41,835 nt of DNA from Deinococcus fonticola (GCF_004634215.1 NZ_SMMH01000030.1:1-41835), one strand, 5' to 3'. Shown: positions 1 through 8,723, counted from the first letter of the stretch. Notes: a model not told the origin generated them from the letters alone. Numbers and translations: made by a program.

Positions 1-92
1 AAAGTGCCCAAGTCGGCCCCACCTACAATTCGGTCTCTTGAACCTACGCTAAGGACGGGCTTGTTGACCTGGACGGCTTGACTGAGACCCAT
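1..92 (-). CDS. possible 5' end of an unrecognised gene, cut by window edge
   Basis: On the minus strand an ATG at 92 opens a frame that stays open for 30 codons to the window edge. It begins MGLSQAVQVNKPVLSVGSRD. A weak Shine-Dalgarno-like GGGAG lies about eight bases upstream. I do not recognise the protein. If real, it would diverge from dsbA across the 93-322 interval. With so few codons this could be chance. Confidence 0.25.
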   Translation of the reverse strand, partial: MGLSQAVQVNKPVLSVGSRDRIVGGADLGT

Positions 93-238
93 TGTGAGGC
101 TCCCAGTCCAAGACACAACGCTAAGGAGATTCAGTCCTCTGGGACGATCATTTTTTCGTTCAACTTCTCAAAAACGGATTATGTTGCGCCTCGTCATGGG
201 AATTGCTGTGCAGCGTGTCAAAGTTGCGCTTTTGCAAA

Positions 239-262
239 ATACCTGAATACTTACTCATCTGT
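239..262. promoter_or_regulatory. SmtB/ArsR-type operator upstream of dsbA
   Basis: The core TGAATACTTACTCA (244-257) is a 6-2-6 inverted repeat: TGAATA, two bases, TACTCA. This fits the TGAaCA-N2-TgTTCA pattern known for SmtB/CadC-family metal sensors. The flank ATACCTGA matches, in inverted orientation, the flank of the site before cadA (8700-8723). It lies about 65 bases before the dsbA start, so the CadC protein encoded at 1588-1983 probably controls both transcription units. The rest of 93-322 shows no convincing gene. Confidence 0.55.
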
Positions 263-322
263 TACATTGAACGAGTCTGACCTGCTCAGGCCGCCATGAC
301 CCGCGAACCACAGGAGATCAAC

Positions 323-985
323 ATGACGACCCGAACAAAAGCCACCAATAACGCACTCTACGTCGCCACCCTGGTGCTGGCTGCGCTGGCTGGGGCATTG
401 CTTTACTACATTGCCAAACGTCCCACGCCACGCGAACCCTTAACCACTTCCGTCGCCGAACGCCTGATCCGACCTGACAGTCCCAGCCTCGGGCCAGCAG
501 ATGCCAAAGTGACCATCGTGGAGTTCTTCGACCCGGAATGCGAAGCCTGCCGCGCCGTGGAACCGGCCCTGATGGAACTGATGCAGAAGTACAACGGGCA
601 GGTGCGCCTGGTTGCGCGGTACTTCCCGCTGCACGCCAATTCCACGCTGGCGGCGGGCCTGATCGAAGCGGCAGCCCAGGACAGCGCTGATAAACGCTGG
701 CGCATGCGTGATTACCTGTTCGAGAAGCAGGGAGAATGGGGCGAGAAACAGCAGCCGCAGACCAATTTGTTCCTTGAATACGCCGAGAACATGGGCCTAG
801 ACCGTGCAAAAGCGCAGGCCACGATGGAATCCGACGCGGTGAAGGAACTGCTGGCCCGTGACCGTCAGGACGGCGAAGCGGTGGGTGTGACCGGAACGCC
901 GAGCTTCTTTGTGAATGGTCAGCCGCTCCCCGAACTGAGCCTCACTGCCCTGGAAGGTGCAATTAAAACCGCTCTGGAAGATTAA
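323..985 (+). CDS. DsbA-family membrane-anchored thioredoxin-fold oxidoreductase
   Basis: The product has 220 residues. A single N-terminal membrane segment (about residues 10-30) is followed by a thioredoxin-fold domain. It carries the active site CEAC within FFDPECEACRAVEP and the cis-proline region GTPSFFVNGQPLP near the C-terminus. This is the DsbA/DSBA-like thioredoxin pattern, acting on exported proteins at the outer face of the membrane as a thiol oxidase, reductase or isomerase. I chose the ATG at 323 rather than the in-frame start at 296 because CAGGAG lies seven bases before it. The SmtB-type operator at 239-262 suggests metal-dependent control together with the operon on the other strand, where SCO1 and a glutaredoxin also handle thiols. 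Confidence 0.88.
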   Translation: MTTRTKATNNALYVATLVLAALAGALLYYIAKRPTPREPLTTSVAERLIRPDSPSLGPADAKVTIVEFFDPECEACRAVEPALMELMQKYNGQVRLVARYFPLHANSTLAAGLIEAAAQDSADKRWRMRDYLFEKQGEWGEKQQPQTNLFLEYAENMGLDRAKAQATMESDAVKELLARDRQDGEAVGVTGTPSFFVNGQPLPELSLTALEGAIKTALED

Positions 986-1019
986 TTTCAGCATGAGAAT
1001 GACCTGGTATAGAGTTGCT

Positions 1020-1092
1020 CTGATACGGATTTGAACTTTACTTCGGGCCTCCAGGAAAAGCGCCCGGATGCCCTTCGCGCCGTTCAAATCCG
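1020..1092. repeat. dispersed MITE-like repeat, copy 1
   Basis: CTGATACGGATTTGAAC at 1020-1036 is answered by the inverted GTTCAAATCCG at 1082-1092. The interior reads CGGGCCTCCAGGAAAAGCGC and on. Related interiors occur at 12722-12821 and around 23534-23569, so this is a dispersed non-coding element. It sits in the gap between two convergent genes. It may be a non-autonomous derivative of a Deinococcus insertion sequence, or one of the small non-coding repeats described in Deinococcus genomes; I cannot say which. Confidence 0.5.
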
Positions 1093-1118
1093 TCGTTTCT
1101 TCCACTCGCATCTGCTCG

Positions 1119-1150
1119 GATGAACAAAAGTGATCCCACTTTTATTCATC
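1119..1150. terminator. strong hairpin between convergent dsbA and cad operon
   Basis: Two 14-base arms, GATGAACAAAAGTG and CACTTTTATTCATC, pair with one mismatch around a four-base loop. It lies between the stop codons of dsbA (985) and the last gene of the minus-strand operon (1185). A bidirectional terminator fits this position. It could also be an end of the neighbouring repeat element. Confidence 0.5.
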
Positions 1151-1184
1151 GAAGCCGTATGACTCCCTCTGCTCACTCACCCTT

Positions 1185-1587
1185 TCACTTCCCGCTGAGG
1201 GTAATCACGGTGTCCTTGCCCTCCTGCACGGCGGTGTAAAACAACTCGGCTGGCACGCTGCGGCCCAGGAACACCGAGTAGTTATTGCGGCCTCTCAGTT
1301 CGTCTTCCAGCAGCACGTATCCGGCGCGTTTCAACGGTTCCATCAAGGCGAGTGGTTGCCAGCCTGTCAGTCGGTACTGTTCCACACGCGTCAGGCCCTC
1401 CCTGACTTCCTGGCGGTAACTGGCTGATTGGGGACATTCCTGAGTCATTCCCGCAGGAACTGGAAAAAGCCCGTTCCAGACCAGGCCGGGTTGCTCAAGG
1501 CAGTACATCACCTGCCTGCGTTGCTTCACGCCGAAAAAATACGCGCCCAGGGCAACCACGCTCAGGCCCAGGGCGGCGGAAAGAACC

Positions 1588-1607
<20 letters not shown>
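1185..1607 (-). CDS. small membrane-anchored protein of unknown function
   Basis: A 140-residue product with one clear N-terminal hydrophobic helix (about residues 8-25) followed by KQRR, and then a soluble domain of about 110 residues that should face outward or stay membrane-tethered. I recognise no family. The frame starts at a TTG (1607) inside the last codons of the upstream repressor gene (they overlap by 20 bases), with only a weak GAGAA ahead of it. It is the last gene of the metal operon and is followed by the hairpin at 1119-1150. Two cysteines (MYCLEQ and TQECPQ) might matter for metal or disulfide chemistry, but that is a guess. Confidence 0.6.
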
Positions 1608-1979
<372 letters not shown>

Positions 1980-1983
<4 letters not shown>

Positions 1984-2639
1984 TCCATCACCGCCAGCAC
2001 GTCCTGCGCGACCCGTGCCGTGTCGGTGGTCACCTGCGAGTAATCCCACACCAGTCGCCTGTTCCCGTCCGCGTCCACCAGGTACGTTCCGGTGGTGTGA
2101 TTGACCTGGTAGTCCAGTCCTTTGGCGTCCACGTACTGATACCCCACGCCCCAGGCTTTTGCCGCCTCGGTCAATTGAGGTTCGGGGATGATCATGCCTT
2201 TGGCGTGCGGATTGAAGTATTTGACGTATTCGTTCAGTTTGCTTACGGTGTCACGTTTCGGATCAACCGACACCAGCAGTGGCACGAAGTTTGCCTGCTT
2301 CTCTTTCGGAAGCGTCTGCCGCACCCGTTCCAACGCTGCCAGGGTGGTGGGGCAGAAATTCGGGCAGTTCAGGAACCCGAAGAACACCGCCACCGTCTTG
2401 CCTTTCAGGTCACTCAGGGCCAGCGGCTGACCGTCCTCGCCTGTACCCACCAGGGCCGGGGCTGGGCTTTGCCTGTCGTAGGCCGTGCCGAAGAACGACA
2501 GCGGATTGGTCATGCGGTCATAGATCAGTACACTGCCCAGCAGGGCCGACACGGCGAGTAAAGCCAGGGTGGCGGACTTCTTCCATGAACGCGGCGCAGT
2601 GGTGGTTTCAGTCGGTTCAATCATTTCAGGGGTGGTCAC
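1980..2639 (-). CDS. SCO1/SenC-family copper chaperone or thiol reductase
   Basis: A 219-residue protein with one N-terminal membrane anchor (about residues 22-42) and a thioredoxin-like SCO domain facing out. It keeps the metal and redox ligands: C-P-N-F-C in FLNCPNFCPTT and the distant histidine in QVNHTTGTYLVD. Also present are the SVDPKRDT and DYQVNHTTG blocks typical of SCO1/SenC. The family delivers copper to the CuA site of cytochrome oxidase or keeps its cysteines reduced. Inside a Cd/Zn operon it may instead serve extracytoplasmic thiol or metal homeostasis. The GTG start at 2639 overlaps the czcD stop (GTGA), so the genes are coupled. Confidence 0.88.
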
Positions 2640-3541
2640 GGGTGAATCTCCATGTGTCCGCCAGCGTGCGAATTGGAGGCTTCTATCTGCACGGTGACGT
2701 GTTCAATCTCGTACTGCTCGGCCAGTTCAGCGACTTGAGCGGTCAGGTTAACAGCAGGGTCAGGGCTAACGAGGTGAACCGTGAGGTTGTTCTCGCCACT
2801 GGTGACGCTCCAGACGTGCAGATCGTGGACTTCCTGCACACCGGGTAAAGCCGCGATCTCGGCCCGCAGGGCATCCAGGTCAAGGCCGTCCGGCACGCCT
2901 TCGAGCAGCACATTCACGCTGGCCTTGAGCAGCGTCCAGGTGCGCGGCAGCACCCACAGGCCGATCAGTGCGCCCAGCACCGGGTCAATCCAAGTGAGGC
3001 CCGTGAAGCGAATCAGGATGGCCCCGAGGATCACCGCCACCGAACCGAGCAGGTCACCCATCACCTCCAGGTAAGCCGATTTGACGTTCAGGCTGCCTTC
3101 ACTGCCGCCCACCAGCACGCGGGCGCTGATGATGTTCACGACCAACCCCAGCGTGGCGACGATCAGCATGGGGGTGGTCTGCACGTCCACGGGTTCATTC
3201 AGGCGTTTGTACGCCTCGAACAGGATGTAAAACCCGATGGCAAACAGCGCCCCGGCATTCAATGCGGCGGCCAGAATCTCCGTGCGGCGATACCCGAAAG
3301 TGCGGCGCTTGTCCGCTGCCCGCTGGCCCATCCTGATGGCGAAAAGGGACAGGGCCAGGGCGGCCACGTCGGTCAGCATGTGTCCAGCGTCCGAGAGCAG
3401 TGCCAGACTGCCGGACAGGATGCCGTACACGACTTCCACCACCAGAAAAGTTCCGGTGAGGGCCAGCGCAATCGTGAGTTGACGGGCGTTGGCGTCCTTG
3501 CCGTGACTGTGGCCCCCACTGTGACTGTGACCTTCAGCCAT
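2636..3541 (-). CDS. czcD: cation diffusion facilitator, CzcD/ZitB type
   Basis: A 301-residue, six-helix CDF transporter that exchanges cytoplasmic Zn, Cd or Co for protons. The N-terminus is histidine-rich (GHSHSGGHSHGKD). Helix 2 carries the transport-site H-x3-D in SDAGHMLTDVAAL. In helix 5 the motif reads LEVMGDLLGS: the aspartate is kept and the usual histidine is a glutamate, which I believe also occurs in CzcD-like members. The cytoplasmic C-terminal domain (about 205-290) has LPGVQEVHDLHVWSVTSGEN and HVTVQIE, the CDF dimerisation and zinc-sensing fold. The ATG at 3541 lies inside the end of the upstream DUF305 gene, as expected in a coupled operon. Confidence 0.93.
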   Translation of the reverse strand: MAEGHSHSGGHSHGKDANARQLTIALALTGTFLVVEVVYGILSGSLALLSDAGHMLTDVAALALSLFAIRMGQRAADKRRTFGYRRTEILAAALNAGALFAIGFYILFEAYKRLNEPVDVQTTPMLIVATLGLVVNIISARVLVGGSEGSLNVKSAYLEVMGDLLGSVAVILGAILIRFTGLTWIDPVLGALIGLWVLPRTWTLLKASVNVLLEGVPDGLDLDALRAEIAALPGVQEVHDLHVWSVTSGENNLTVHLVSPDPAVNLTAQVAELAEQYEIEHVTVQIEASNSHAGGHMEIHP

Positions 3542-4181
3542 GATCCATGTTCTCCATCTCTGAATTATCCGGCTCTGAATGATCCGGCTCTGAATGATCC
3601 GGCGTGGTGGACGGCGTGATTGACCGTTCCTTCAGCAGCGCGTCTATGGTGCGAATCTCGGCGGATTGCGAGGACACCACCCGCTGAGCAAAGGAACGCA
3701 CCAGCGGCTCTTGCCCGGTGTTCAGCACGCTCTGTGCCATCCTGACCCCGCCCAGGTGGTGTTCTCGCATCAGCAGCAGGAACTGGGCTTCGGCTTCCCT
3801 GACCGGGAGCGTGTCCAGACTCCGTACCTCGTTCTGCGACGCCATGCCCATCGCCGCGCGATCCATGCCGTGCATAGGTGGGTTCACCCCGGCGACGGGT
3901 AAGCCCCAGGCCGTCAGCCAGCCACTCATCTGCCCGATCTGCGCCTGCTGGGTCAGGGTGATGTCCTGCGCCAGCAGTTTCACGTCCGGGTCGCTGCTGC
4001 GTTTCAGCAGGGTCACGCTCATCTCCACGGCCTGGGCGTGATGGGCGCTCATGTCGCGCAGGAAAGTCACGTCTGCCGGATTCTTCCGGGTGGATGGCCC
4101 CGAAGTGTTCATCAACAGCGCCGTTCCCAGCAGTCCGCCGATCAGCAAAGCCCCCAGGTTAAGGGGCGAGGGCCGTTTCAT
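3534..4181 (-). CDS. DUF305-family exported protein
   Basis: A 215-residue protein with an N-terminal membrane or signal segment (about residues 8-24) and a DUF305 ferritin-like helical domain. The hallmark DMSAHHAQAVEMS (family pattern M..HH..A..M) appears in the first half and a second histidine block, REHHLGGVRMAQS, in the second half. DUF305 proteins are often found with copper and heavy-metal genes, and the paired HH motifs suggest metal binding outside the membrane. The C-terminal tail repeats PDHSE three times (last copy PDNSE), encoded by an imperfect 15-base DNA repeat near 3560-3605, and ends in MENMDHG, so the tail may add ligands. The ATG at 4181 overlaps the DUF3105 stop as ATGA. 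Confidence 0.85.
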   Translation of the reverse strand: MKRPSPLNLGALLIGGLLGTALLMNTSGPSTRKNPADVTFLRDMSAHHAQAVEMSVTLLKRSSDPDVKLLAQDITLTQQAQIGQMSGWLTAWGLPVAGVNPPMHGMDRAAMGMASQNEVRSLDTLPVREAEAQFLLLMREHHLGGVRMAQSVLNTGQEPLVRSFAQRVVSSQSAEIRTIDALLKERSITPSTTPDHSEPDHSEPDNSEMENMDHG

Positions 4182-4672
4182 TTGGTCTCGCTGTACGCCC
4201 CGCTGCACGACGCGCCGGATTCCGGGGCGGTGCTGCCCTGCTCGAACTTCTGAATGAACAGGTTGACCCTGGGATCATCAGCCTTCTCCAGTGCCAGTTG
4301 CGCGTTCCAGGCGGTCATGACGATGGGGGCATTCTGTTCACTGCGGGGGGACAGGAGGGCGTGCGTGCGGCCTTCCACGGCAGCCTGAAGGGTCTTCACC
4401 TCAGCGGGGTTCAGGTCGGGCTTGTACGTGATCCACACCGCGCCGTGTTCCAGGCTGTGAACGGCGTACTCCGAGTAGATTTCCTGGGTGTACACGCCGC
4501 AGTTCTGCCAGCCGGGATTGTGTTTGCCGCCCGCAGGTGGGGATTCGGTGTAATCGATTCGTCCCGCCTCGTGTTCACCACCCTTGTATTCAAAGGTCTT
4601 GACGCCCGTCAGGGTATCGGTGGTCTTATTGCAGGAAACGAGAAAAAGTGCGACCAGAAGGAATTTTTTCAT
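4178..4672 (-). CDS. DUF3105-family lipoprotein
   Basis: A 164-residue product. A short signal sequence ends in the lipobox LVSC (residue about 14), so it should be a membrane lipoprotein. The rest matches DUF3105: EYKGGEHEAGRIDYTESPP, then GGKHNPGWQNCGVY and VHSLEHGAVWITYKPDL. Conserved histidines and the single NCG cysteine could bind metal, but the biochemical role of the family is unknown. The frame runs open far upstream to 5140. I chose 4672 because the lipoprotein signal begins there and GGAGA sits eight bases before the ATG. Upstream lies the broken VIT gene; downstream DUF305 is coupled by ATGA. Confidence 0.87.
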   Translation of the reverse strand: MKKFLLVALFLVSCNKTTDTLTGVKTFEYKGGEHEAGRIDYTESPPAGGKHNPGWQNCGVYTQEIYSEYAVHSLEHGAVWITYKPDLNPAEVKTLQAAVEGRTHALLSPRSEQNAPIVMTAWNAQLALEKADDPRVNLFIQKFEQGSTAPESGASCSGAYSETK

Positions 4673-4752
4673 TGAAGTGTCTCCAGTACATCCAGGGAGA
4701 AAGCAGTGAGATTGAAGTTGATCCACGAAAAATCGGTGTGGTGAGCGACTCT

Positions 4753-5339
4753 TTAAGCCTTCACGCCGAACAGACTGCCGATCAAGGCGCTCAGGGCCAT
4801 TGCCACGGCCCCCCAAACGGTGACGCGAACCGCGCCTTTCACTCTGGACGCCCCGCCTGCGTGCGCTGCCAACGCCCCCAGTACCGTCAGGCTGCCTGGA
4901 ACGGTTGCGCCCGGAGTTGCTCGGTAATGCCCAGTTCTTCACGGGCGTGTGCGCCCAGCGCGTCCGCTGCCGTGAGTTGCTGCGCCACCTGTAAAGCCAG
5001 CGTGGGTTCCACGCCACGCGAAACGTAAATGTCGGCAAGTTCCTGCAATTCCCGTTCAGGCTGCTCGCGTAGTTCCCTGGTCTCTTTCGCCAGGTCGGCG
5101 TTCTCCGTGTCCGCCTGTGATTGCACGGACACGTACTCACCTGCGGCCATTGAGGTTGCTCCGGCCACCAGCGCGGCCACGCCCGCCAGGAGAATGGTGC
5201 TGGCGGTCACGCCACGGGCGGCGGCGACGCCTACCACCACGCTCGACACCGACACCACTCCGTCATTAGCACCGAGTACGGCGGCCCTGAGCCAGTTCAC
5301 GCGCCCGGTATTGTGCTGTTCCTTATGCAAATCAGTCAT
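4753..5339 (-). pseudogene. VIT-family (CCC1/VIT1) metal transporter, broken by internal deletion
   Basis: Residues 1-150 read as a VIT-family membrane transporter (AVLGANDGVVSVSSVVVGVA, then GATSMAAGEYVSVQSQ), normally moving Fe or Mn. The frame stops at 4887 just after AREELGITEQLRAQPFQAA. The family's C-terminal end continues in another frame at 4753-4900 (GSLTVLGALAAHAGGASRVK to a final SLFGVKA and TAA). From memory, full-length members carry about 45-50 residues, including two membrane helices, between these blocks. An out-of-frame deletion has therefore probably removed them. The 150-residue product may still be made, since the ATG at 5339 is ATGA-coupled to the glutaredoxin gene, but should not transport. 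Confidence 0.8.
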
Positions 5340-5590
5340 GGTTGCTCCAGTGCGGCAAGGATTTGTGGCCGCTGCTCATCGAAACGCCCGTAGAACGCCT
5401 GCTGACCGATCAGGGTGACGGGGGCGATGCGCACGCCGTCCGCTCTGAGTTGCATTTCCGCCAGGGCTTCAGGATCGCCGCGCACGTTCTTCTCGGTGAA
5501 CGGCACGTTCTCGCGCTTCAGCAAGCGTTTGATGGCCTCGCAGTCGGCGCAGTCAGGAACAGTGTAGAGGGTGACTTCCAGATTCTTCAT
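5336..5590 (-). CDS. glutaredoxin / NrdH-like redox protein
   Basis: A compact 84-residue thioredoxin-fold protein. The redox motif C-A-D-C (TVPDCADCEAIKRLLKRENV) is near residue 14, the cis-proline region is RIAPVTLIG and the last helix is FDEQRPQILAALEQ. This fits a small glutaredoxin or NrdH-like thiol carrier in the cytoplasm. GGAG lies six bases before the ATG at 5590. In the operon it follows the methyltransferase-like gene and is coupled to the broken VIT gene. A role in keeping thiols reduced under Cd or Zn load is likely but inferred. Confidence 0.85.
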   Translation of the reverse strand: MKNLEVTLYTVPDCADCEAIKRLLKRENVPFTEKNVRGDPEALAEMQLRADGVRIAPVTLIGQQAFYGRFDEQRPQILAALEQP

Positions 5591-5605
5591 TTGGTTCTCC
5601 AGTCG

Positions 5606-6205
5606 TTAAAGCCAGCGGCGCACCTGCTGGCGGTAAGTGTCGTACTGTGCGCCGTGCAGGCTTCCCAGGTGCGCTTCTTCCAACCGAACCTGCACCTGCA
5701 TCAAGACCTCCCCGGCAATGAATACAGCCAGGGTTGCGGCGTTGGGCAGCACCAGGAACAGACCCAGCAGGTTCACACGCATGCCCAGAAAAATAGGATT
5801 GCGGGACAGAGCAAACGGGCCACGCTGGATCAGTTCGGTTCTGTTGTTGCGGTCAATGCCGATCCGCCAGGACGCGCCCATTGCCCCCTGCGCCACCGCG
5901 ATCCACACCAGTGAAGCCAGCAGCAGCCCCCAGCCCAGCAGACGCAGTTCAGTGCGAATAAGGGGAACGATTGGCCCCAGCCAGGCCAACAGGTGCGGTG
6001 TGAAGGTAAACAGCAGCACCACGCCCAGCACGCCGAGCAGCACGAACCTCATGGCCCGCCCCACGTACCCGTGCGCCGAGTCATCGAAGGGCAGCACCAT
6101 CGGGTTCACGCCCGTGGTGCGCCACAGGTGCACGCTGCGCCACACGAACGCCACCACGAAGTACAGCAGCATGTAAGCCAGGAGCATGAGGGAAGCGCCG
6201 TTCAT
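5606..6205 (-). CDS. ICMT-like integral membrane methyltransferase
   Basis: A 199-residue protein with about five hydrophobic segments and the C-terminal signature of the isoprenylcysteine carboxyl-methyltransferase / phospholipid methyltransferase superfamily: RGPFALSRNPIFLGM (family G.y...RhP.y.g) and EEAHLGSLHGAQYDTYRQQV (family E...L...fG..Y..Y). Bacterial members near metal-resistance genes are common, but their substrate is unknown; a lipid or small thiol is possible. I chose the ATG at 6205, one base after the cadA stop, because GGAAAG lies eight bases before it. The in-frame start at 6259 is inside cadA. Confidence 0.82.
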   Translation of the reverse strand: MNGASLMLLAYMLLYFVVAFVWRSVHLWRTTGVNPMVLPFDDSAHGYVGRAMRFVLLGVLGVVLLFTFTPHLLAWLGPIVPLIRTELRLLGWGLLLASLVWIAVAQGAMGASWRIGIDRNNRTELIQRGPFALSRNPIFLGMRVNLLGLFLVLPNAATLAVFIAGEVLMQVQVRLEEAHLGSLHGAQYDTYRQQVRRWL

Positions 6206-6206
6206 A

Positions 6207-8687
6207 TCAAATGTTCTTTCCTTTCCAGCGCAGCAGGCGTAAGGCATTTGCCGTGACAATCGCCGTTGCGCCTGTGTCGGCCAGAATCGCCATCCACAGA
6301 TTGGTGTACCCCAGCAAGGTGGTGACCAGGAAAATGGCTTTCAATCCCAGCGCAAAAGCGATGTTCTGCTTGATGTTCTGCATGGTGTCGCGGGAGAGTT
6401 GCACCAGTTCCGTTACGCCCTGCACTTTTTCCTTCAGCAATGCGGCGTCAGCGGTTTCCAGGGCCACGTCCGTGCCGCCACCCATCGCAATGCCGACATC
6501 CGAGCGGGCCAGTGCGGGCGCGTCGTTGATGCCGTCTCCCACCATCGCCACGCCGCCCTGCGCCTTGAACTGGTCAATGAGTTTGAGTTTGTCTTCCGGC
6601 ATCAGTTCCGCTTGCACGTCAAGGCCCAGTCCGTCGGCAATGGCTTTCCCGGTGCGCTGGTTGTCCCCGGTCAGCATCACCGGATGAACGCCCAGGTTGC
6701 GAATCTGAGCGAGGGCCGCTTTGGCGTCTTCACGCGGTTCGTCCCGGATGGCAACGATCCCGATGACCTGCGCGGCGTCGTGCAGTACCACAGCCGTTTT
6801 GCCTTCGCTTTCAAAGCGGGCGATGGTGTTCTGGGCCTCCGTGCTGAAGGTGGTGTGTTCGGCAGCATACTTGGGCGAACTGACGGAGAGGATGCGGCCT
6901 TCCACGCTGGCCTCCACCCCTTTGCCTTGCAGGGCGCGGGCATCGGTGGCACTGGGGAAAGTGATGTTGCTCTTTTTCGCTTCGTCCAGAATGGCTTTCG
7001 CAAGTGGGTGACTGCTGCCCGACTCGACCGCTGCCGCCAGTCGCAGGACTTCCTCGCGGTTCCCGATCACGTCAGTCACGCGGGGCTTCCCGGCGGTGAG
7101 CGTCCCAGTCTTGTCAAAGGCAATGGTTTTCACGCTGCCGATGGTTTCCAGCGCCGCGCCACCCTTGATGAGCAGGCCGCGCCGCGTTCCGGCACTGATG
7201 CCGCTGGTAATGGCCGCAGGGACGCTCAGCACCAGGGCGCAGGGGCAGCCGATCAGGAGCAGTGCAATGCCCTTGTAAAGCCACGGATACCATTCCTGTC
7301 CCAGGAAGAGGGGCGGGATGAGAGCGGTCAAGGCAGAAACAGCGACCACGCCGGGCGTGTACCAGCGGCTGAAGCGGTCAATGAAGCGGGCGGTGGGGGC
7401 CTTGCTGCCTTCGGCTTCCTCGACCATGTGAATGATCCGCGCAATGGTGTTGTCGTCCGCGCCTCTGTCCACGCGGATGGTCAATGCGCCGTCCGTGTTA
7501 ATGCTCCCGGCGTACACGCTGTCCCCCTCGCCCTTGCTGACGGGAACGCTTTCCCCAGTCACGGGGCTGTCATCCAGGCTGGAACGGCCTGAGAGGATGG
7601 TGCCGTCAGCGGGAACGCGAGCGCCGGGGTTCACCTGCACGGTCTGCCCCACCTGCAAGGAGGTGGCGGGGACTTCTGTGGTCGCACCGTTCTGCACCAA
7701 CAGTGCAGTTTTGGGAGCCAGGGCCGCGAGCGCTTGAATGCCCTGTCTTGCCTTGCCTGCCGCCACACCTTCCAGCAACTCGCCTACCGCGAAGAAGAAC
7801 ACCACCACCGCGCCCTCTGCCGCCTGCCCAATCGCCACTGCGCCAATCGCGGCGAGGCTGACCAGCATGTTGATGCTGAATGGATCGCCCAGTCGCGCAC
7901 TCACCAGGGCTTTTTTCGCCAGGGGCCACACGCCCAGCACGGTCGCGGCAATGTAACCCCATTTTGCCAGTCCCGGCTCAATGAAACTGAACAGCCAGGC
8001 CAGGGCCAGCAGAATACCGGACGTGACCACCAGTTTTCCCTGGTTCGTCTGATACCAGGGTTTGCCCCGATCAGCCGGGTCATTGTGACTGGGACCATGC
8101 GCGTCAGCAGGGCCAGCCTGGGCAGCATGACCGTGACCCGAGTGATCGTGTCCGGCGTGGTCGTGTTCCTCATCACGTTGGTCGTGCGTGGGCATCACGC
8201 CGCCAGAAATAAGGGAAGGGACATACCCGAGTTGCCGGAGGTTGTTCTCCAGTGTGGTGCGGGGCGTTTGTGTTTCGTCCAGTTCCAGGGTCAGGGTTTG
8301 TTTGGTGAAACTGGTTTTCACGCCGCCTGTACCGGGCAGGTGATCGACCATCTTCTCCACTTTTGCCACGCAGGAGGCGCAGTCCATGCCTTCCACGAAG
8401 TAGGTCAGCGGGGCTGAGGGTGCAGGTGTTGCTGGCGTCACGACAGGAGAAGGGCTGATTTCCTGTCGTAGCGTGGGCGTGTAGCCCAGAGAACGCAGGT
8501 TTTTCTCCAGCGTGGCCCTCGGGGTCTGTCCTTCGTCCAGTTCCAGGGTGAGGGTCTGTTTGGTAAAGCTGGTTTTCACGCCTGCGGTGCCGGGCAGGTA
8601 GTCGATCATCTTCTGAACCTTGGCAACGCAGGAAGCGCAGTCCATACCGTCTACGAAGTAGGTCAGGGTGGCGGGGTGTTCTCGCAT
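6207..8687 (-). CDS. cadA: Zn/Cd/Pb-exporting P1B-type ATPase with two HMA domains
   Basis: An 826-residue heavy-metal pump. Two N-terminal heavy-metal-associated domains each carry GMDCASC (cysteines 17/20 and 103/106) and are nearly identical to each other. A histidine-rich linker (HDHAGHDHSGHGH) follows. The core has the phosphatase motif (PVTGESVPVSKG), the membrane metal site CPC in IGCPCALVLSVPAA, the phosphorylation site DKTGT, SSHPLA, MVGDGINDAPALA, and the late-helix K (NIKQNIAFALGLKAIFL) and DTGATAIVTANALRL that mark the P1B-2 Zn/Cd/Pb group. I chose the ATG at 8687: it starts directly at the first HMA domain, has GGTGAG just ahead, and a longer start at 8774 would translate through the operator. 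It is the first gene of the operon. Confidence 0.95.
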   Translation of the reverse strand: MREHPATLTYFVDGMDCASCVAKVQKMIDYLPGTAGVKTSFTKQTLTLELDEGQTPRATLEKNLRSLGYTPTLRQEISPSPVVTPATPAPSAPLTYFVEGMDCASCVAKVEKMVDHLPGTGGVKTSFTKQTLTLELDETQTPRTTLENNLRQLGYVPSLISGGVMPTHDQRDEEHDHAGHDHSGHGHAAQAGPADAHGPSHNDPADRGKPWYQTNQGKLVVTSGILLALAWLFSFIEPGLAKWGYIAATVLGVWPLAKKALVSARLGDPFSINMLVSLAAIGAVAIGQAAEGAVVVFFFAVGELLEGVAAGKARQGIQALAALAPKTALLVQNGATTEVPATSLQVGQTVQVNPGARVPADGTILSGRSSLDDSPVTGESVPVSKGEGDSVYAGSINTDGALTIRVDRGADDNTIARIIHMVEEAEGSKAPTARFIDRFSRWYTPGVVAVSALTALIPPLFLGQEWYPWLYKGIALLLIGCPCALVLSVPAAITSGISAGTRRGLLIKGGAALETIGSVKTIAFDKTGTLTAGKPRVTDVIGNREEVLRLAAAVESGSSHPLAKAILDEAKKSNITFPSATDARALQGKGVEASVEGRILSVSSPKYAAEHTTFSTEAQNTIARFESEGKTAVVLHDAAQVIGIVAIRDEPREDAKAALAQIRNLGVHPVMLTGDNQRTGKAIADGLGLDVQAELMPEDKLKLIDQFKAQGGVAMVGDGINDAPALARSDVGIAMGGGTDVALETADAALLKEKVQGVTELVQLSRDTMQNIKQNIAFALGLKAIFLVTTLLGYTNLWMAILADTGATAIVTANALRLLRWKGKNI

Positions 8688-8699
8688 ACTCACCACACT

Positions 8700-8723
8700 A
8701 TATCTGAACAATTGCTCAGGTAT
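8700..8723. promoter_or_regulatory. SmtB/CadC-type operator of the metal operon
   Basis: The 24-base site is an imperfect palindrome, mismatched at only two base pairs of its 12-base arms, centred on CAATTG; the core reads TGAACAATTGCTCA. This is the classic ArsR/SmtB operator form (TGAACA-like half-sites). It starts 13 bases before the cadA ATG, so a bound repressor would cover the promoter or the early transcribed region. The likely ligand is the CadC protein encoded last but one in the same operon, giving metal-inducible autoregulation. Confidence 0.75.

Noticed and set aside
78..299. 73-codon frame before dsbA
   Set aside because: No protein-like pattern, no ribosome site, and it runs through the likely dsbA promoter and operator.
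4673..5140. long N-terminal extension of the DUF3105 frame
   Set aside because: It overlaps the VIT gene in another frame, is Arg-rich nonsense, and the lipoprotein signal starts at 4672.
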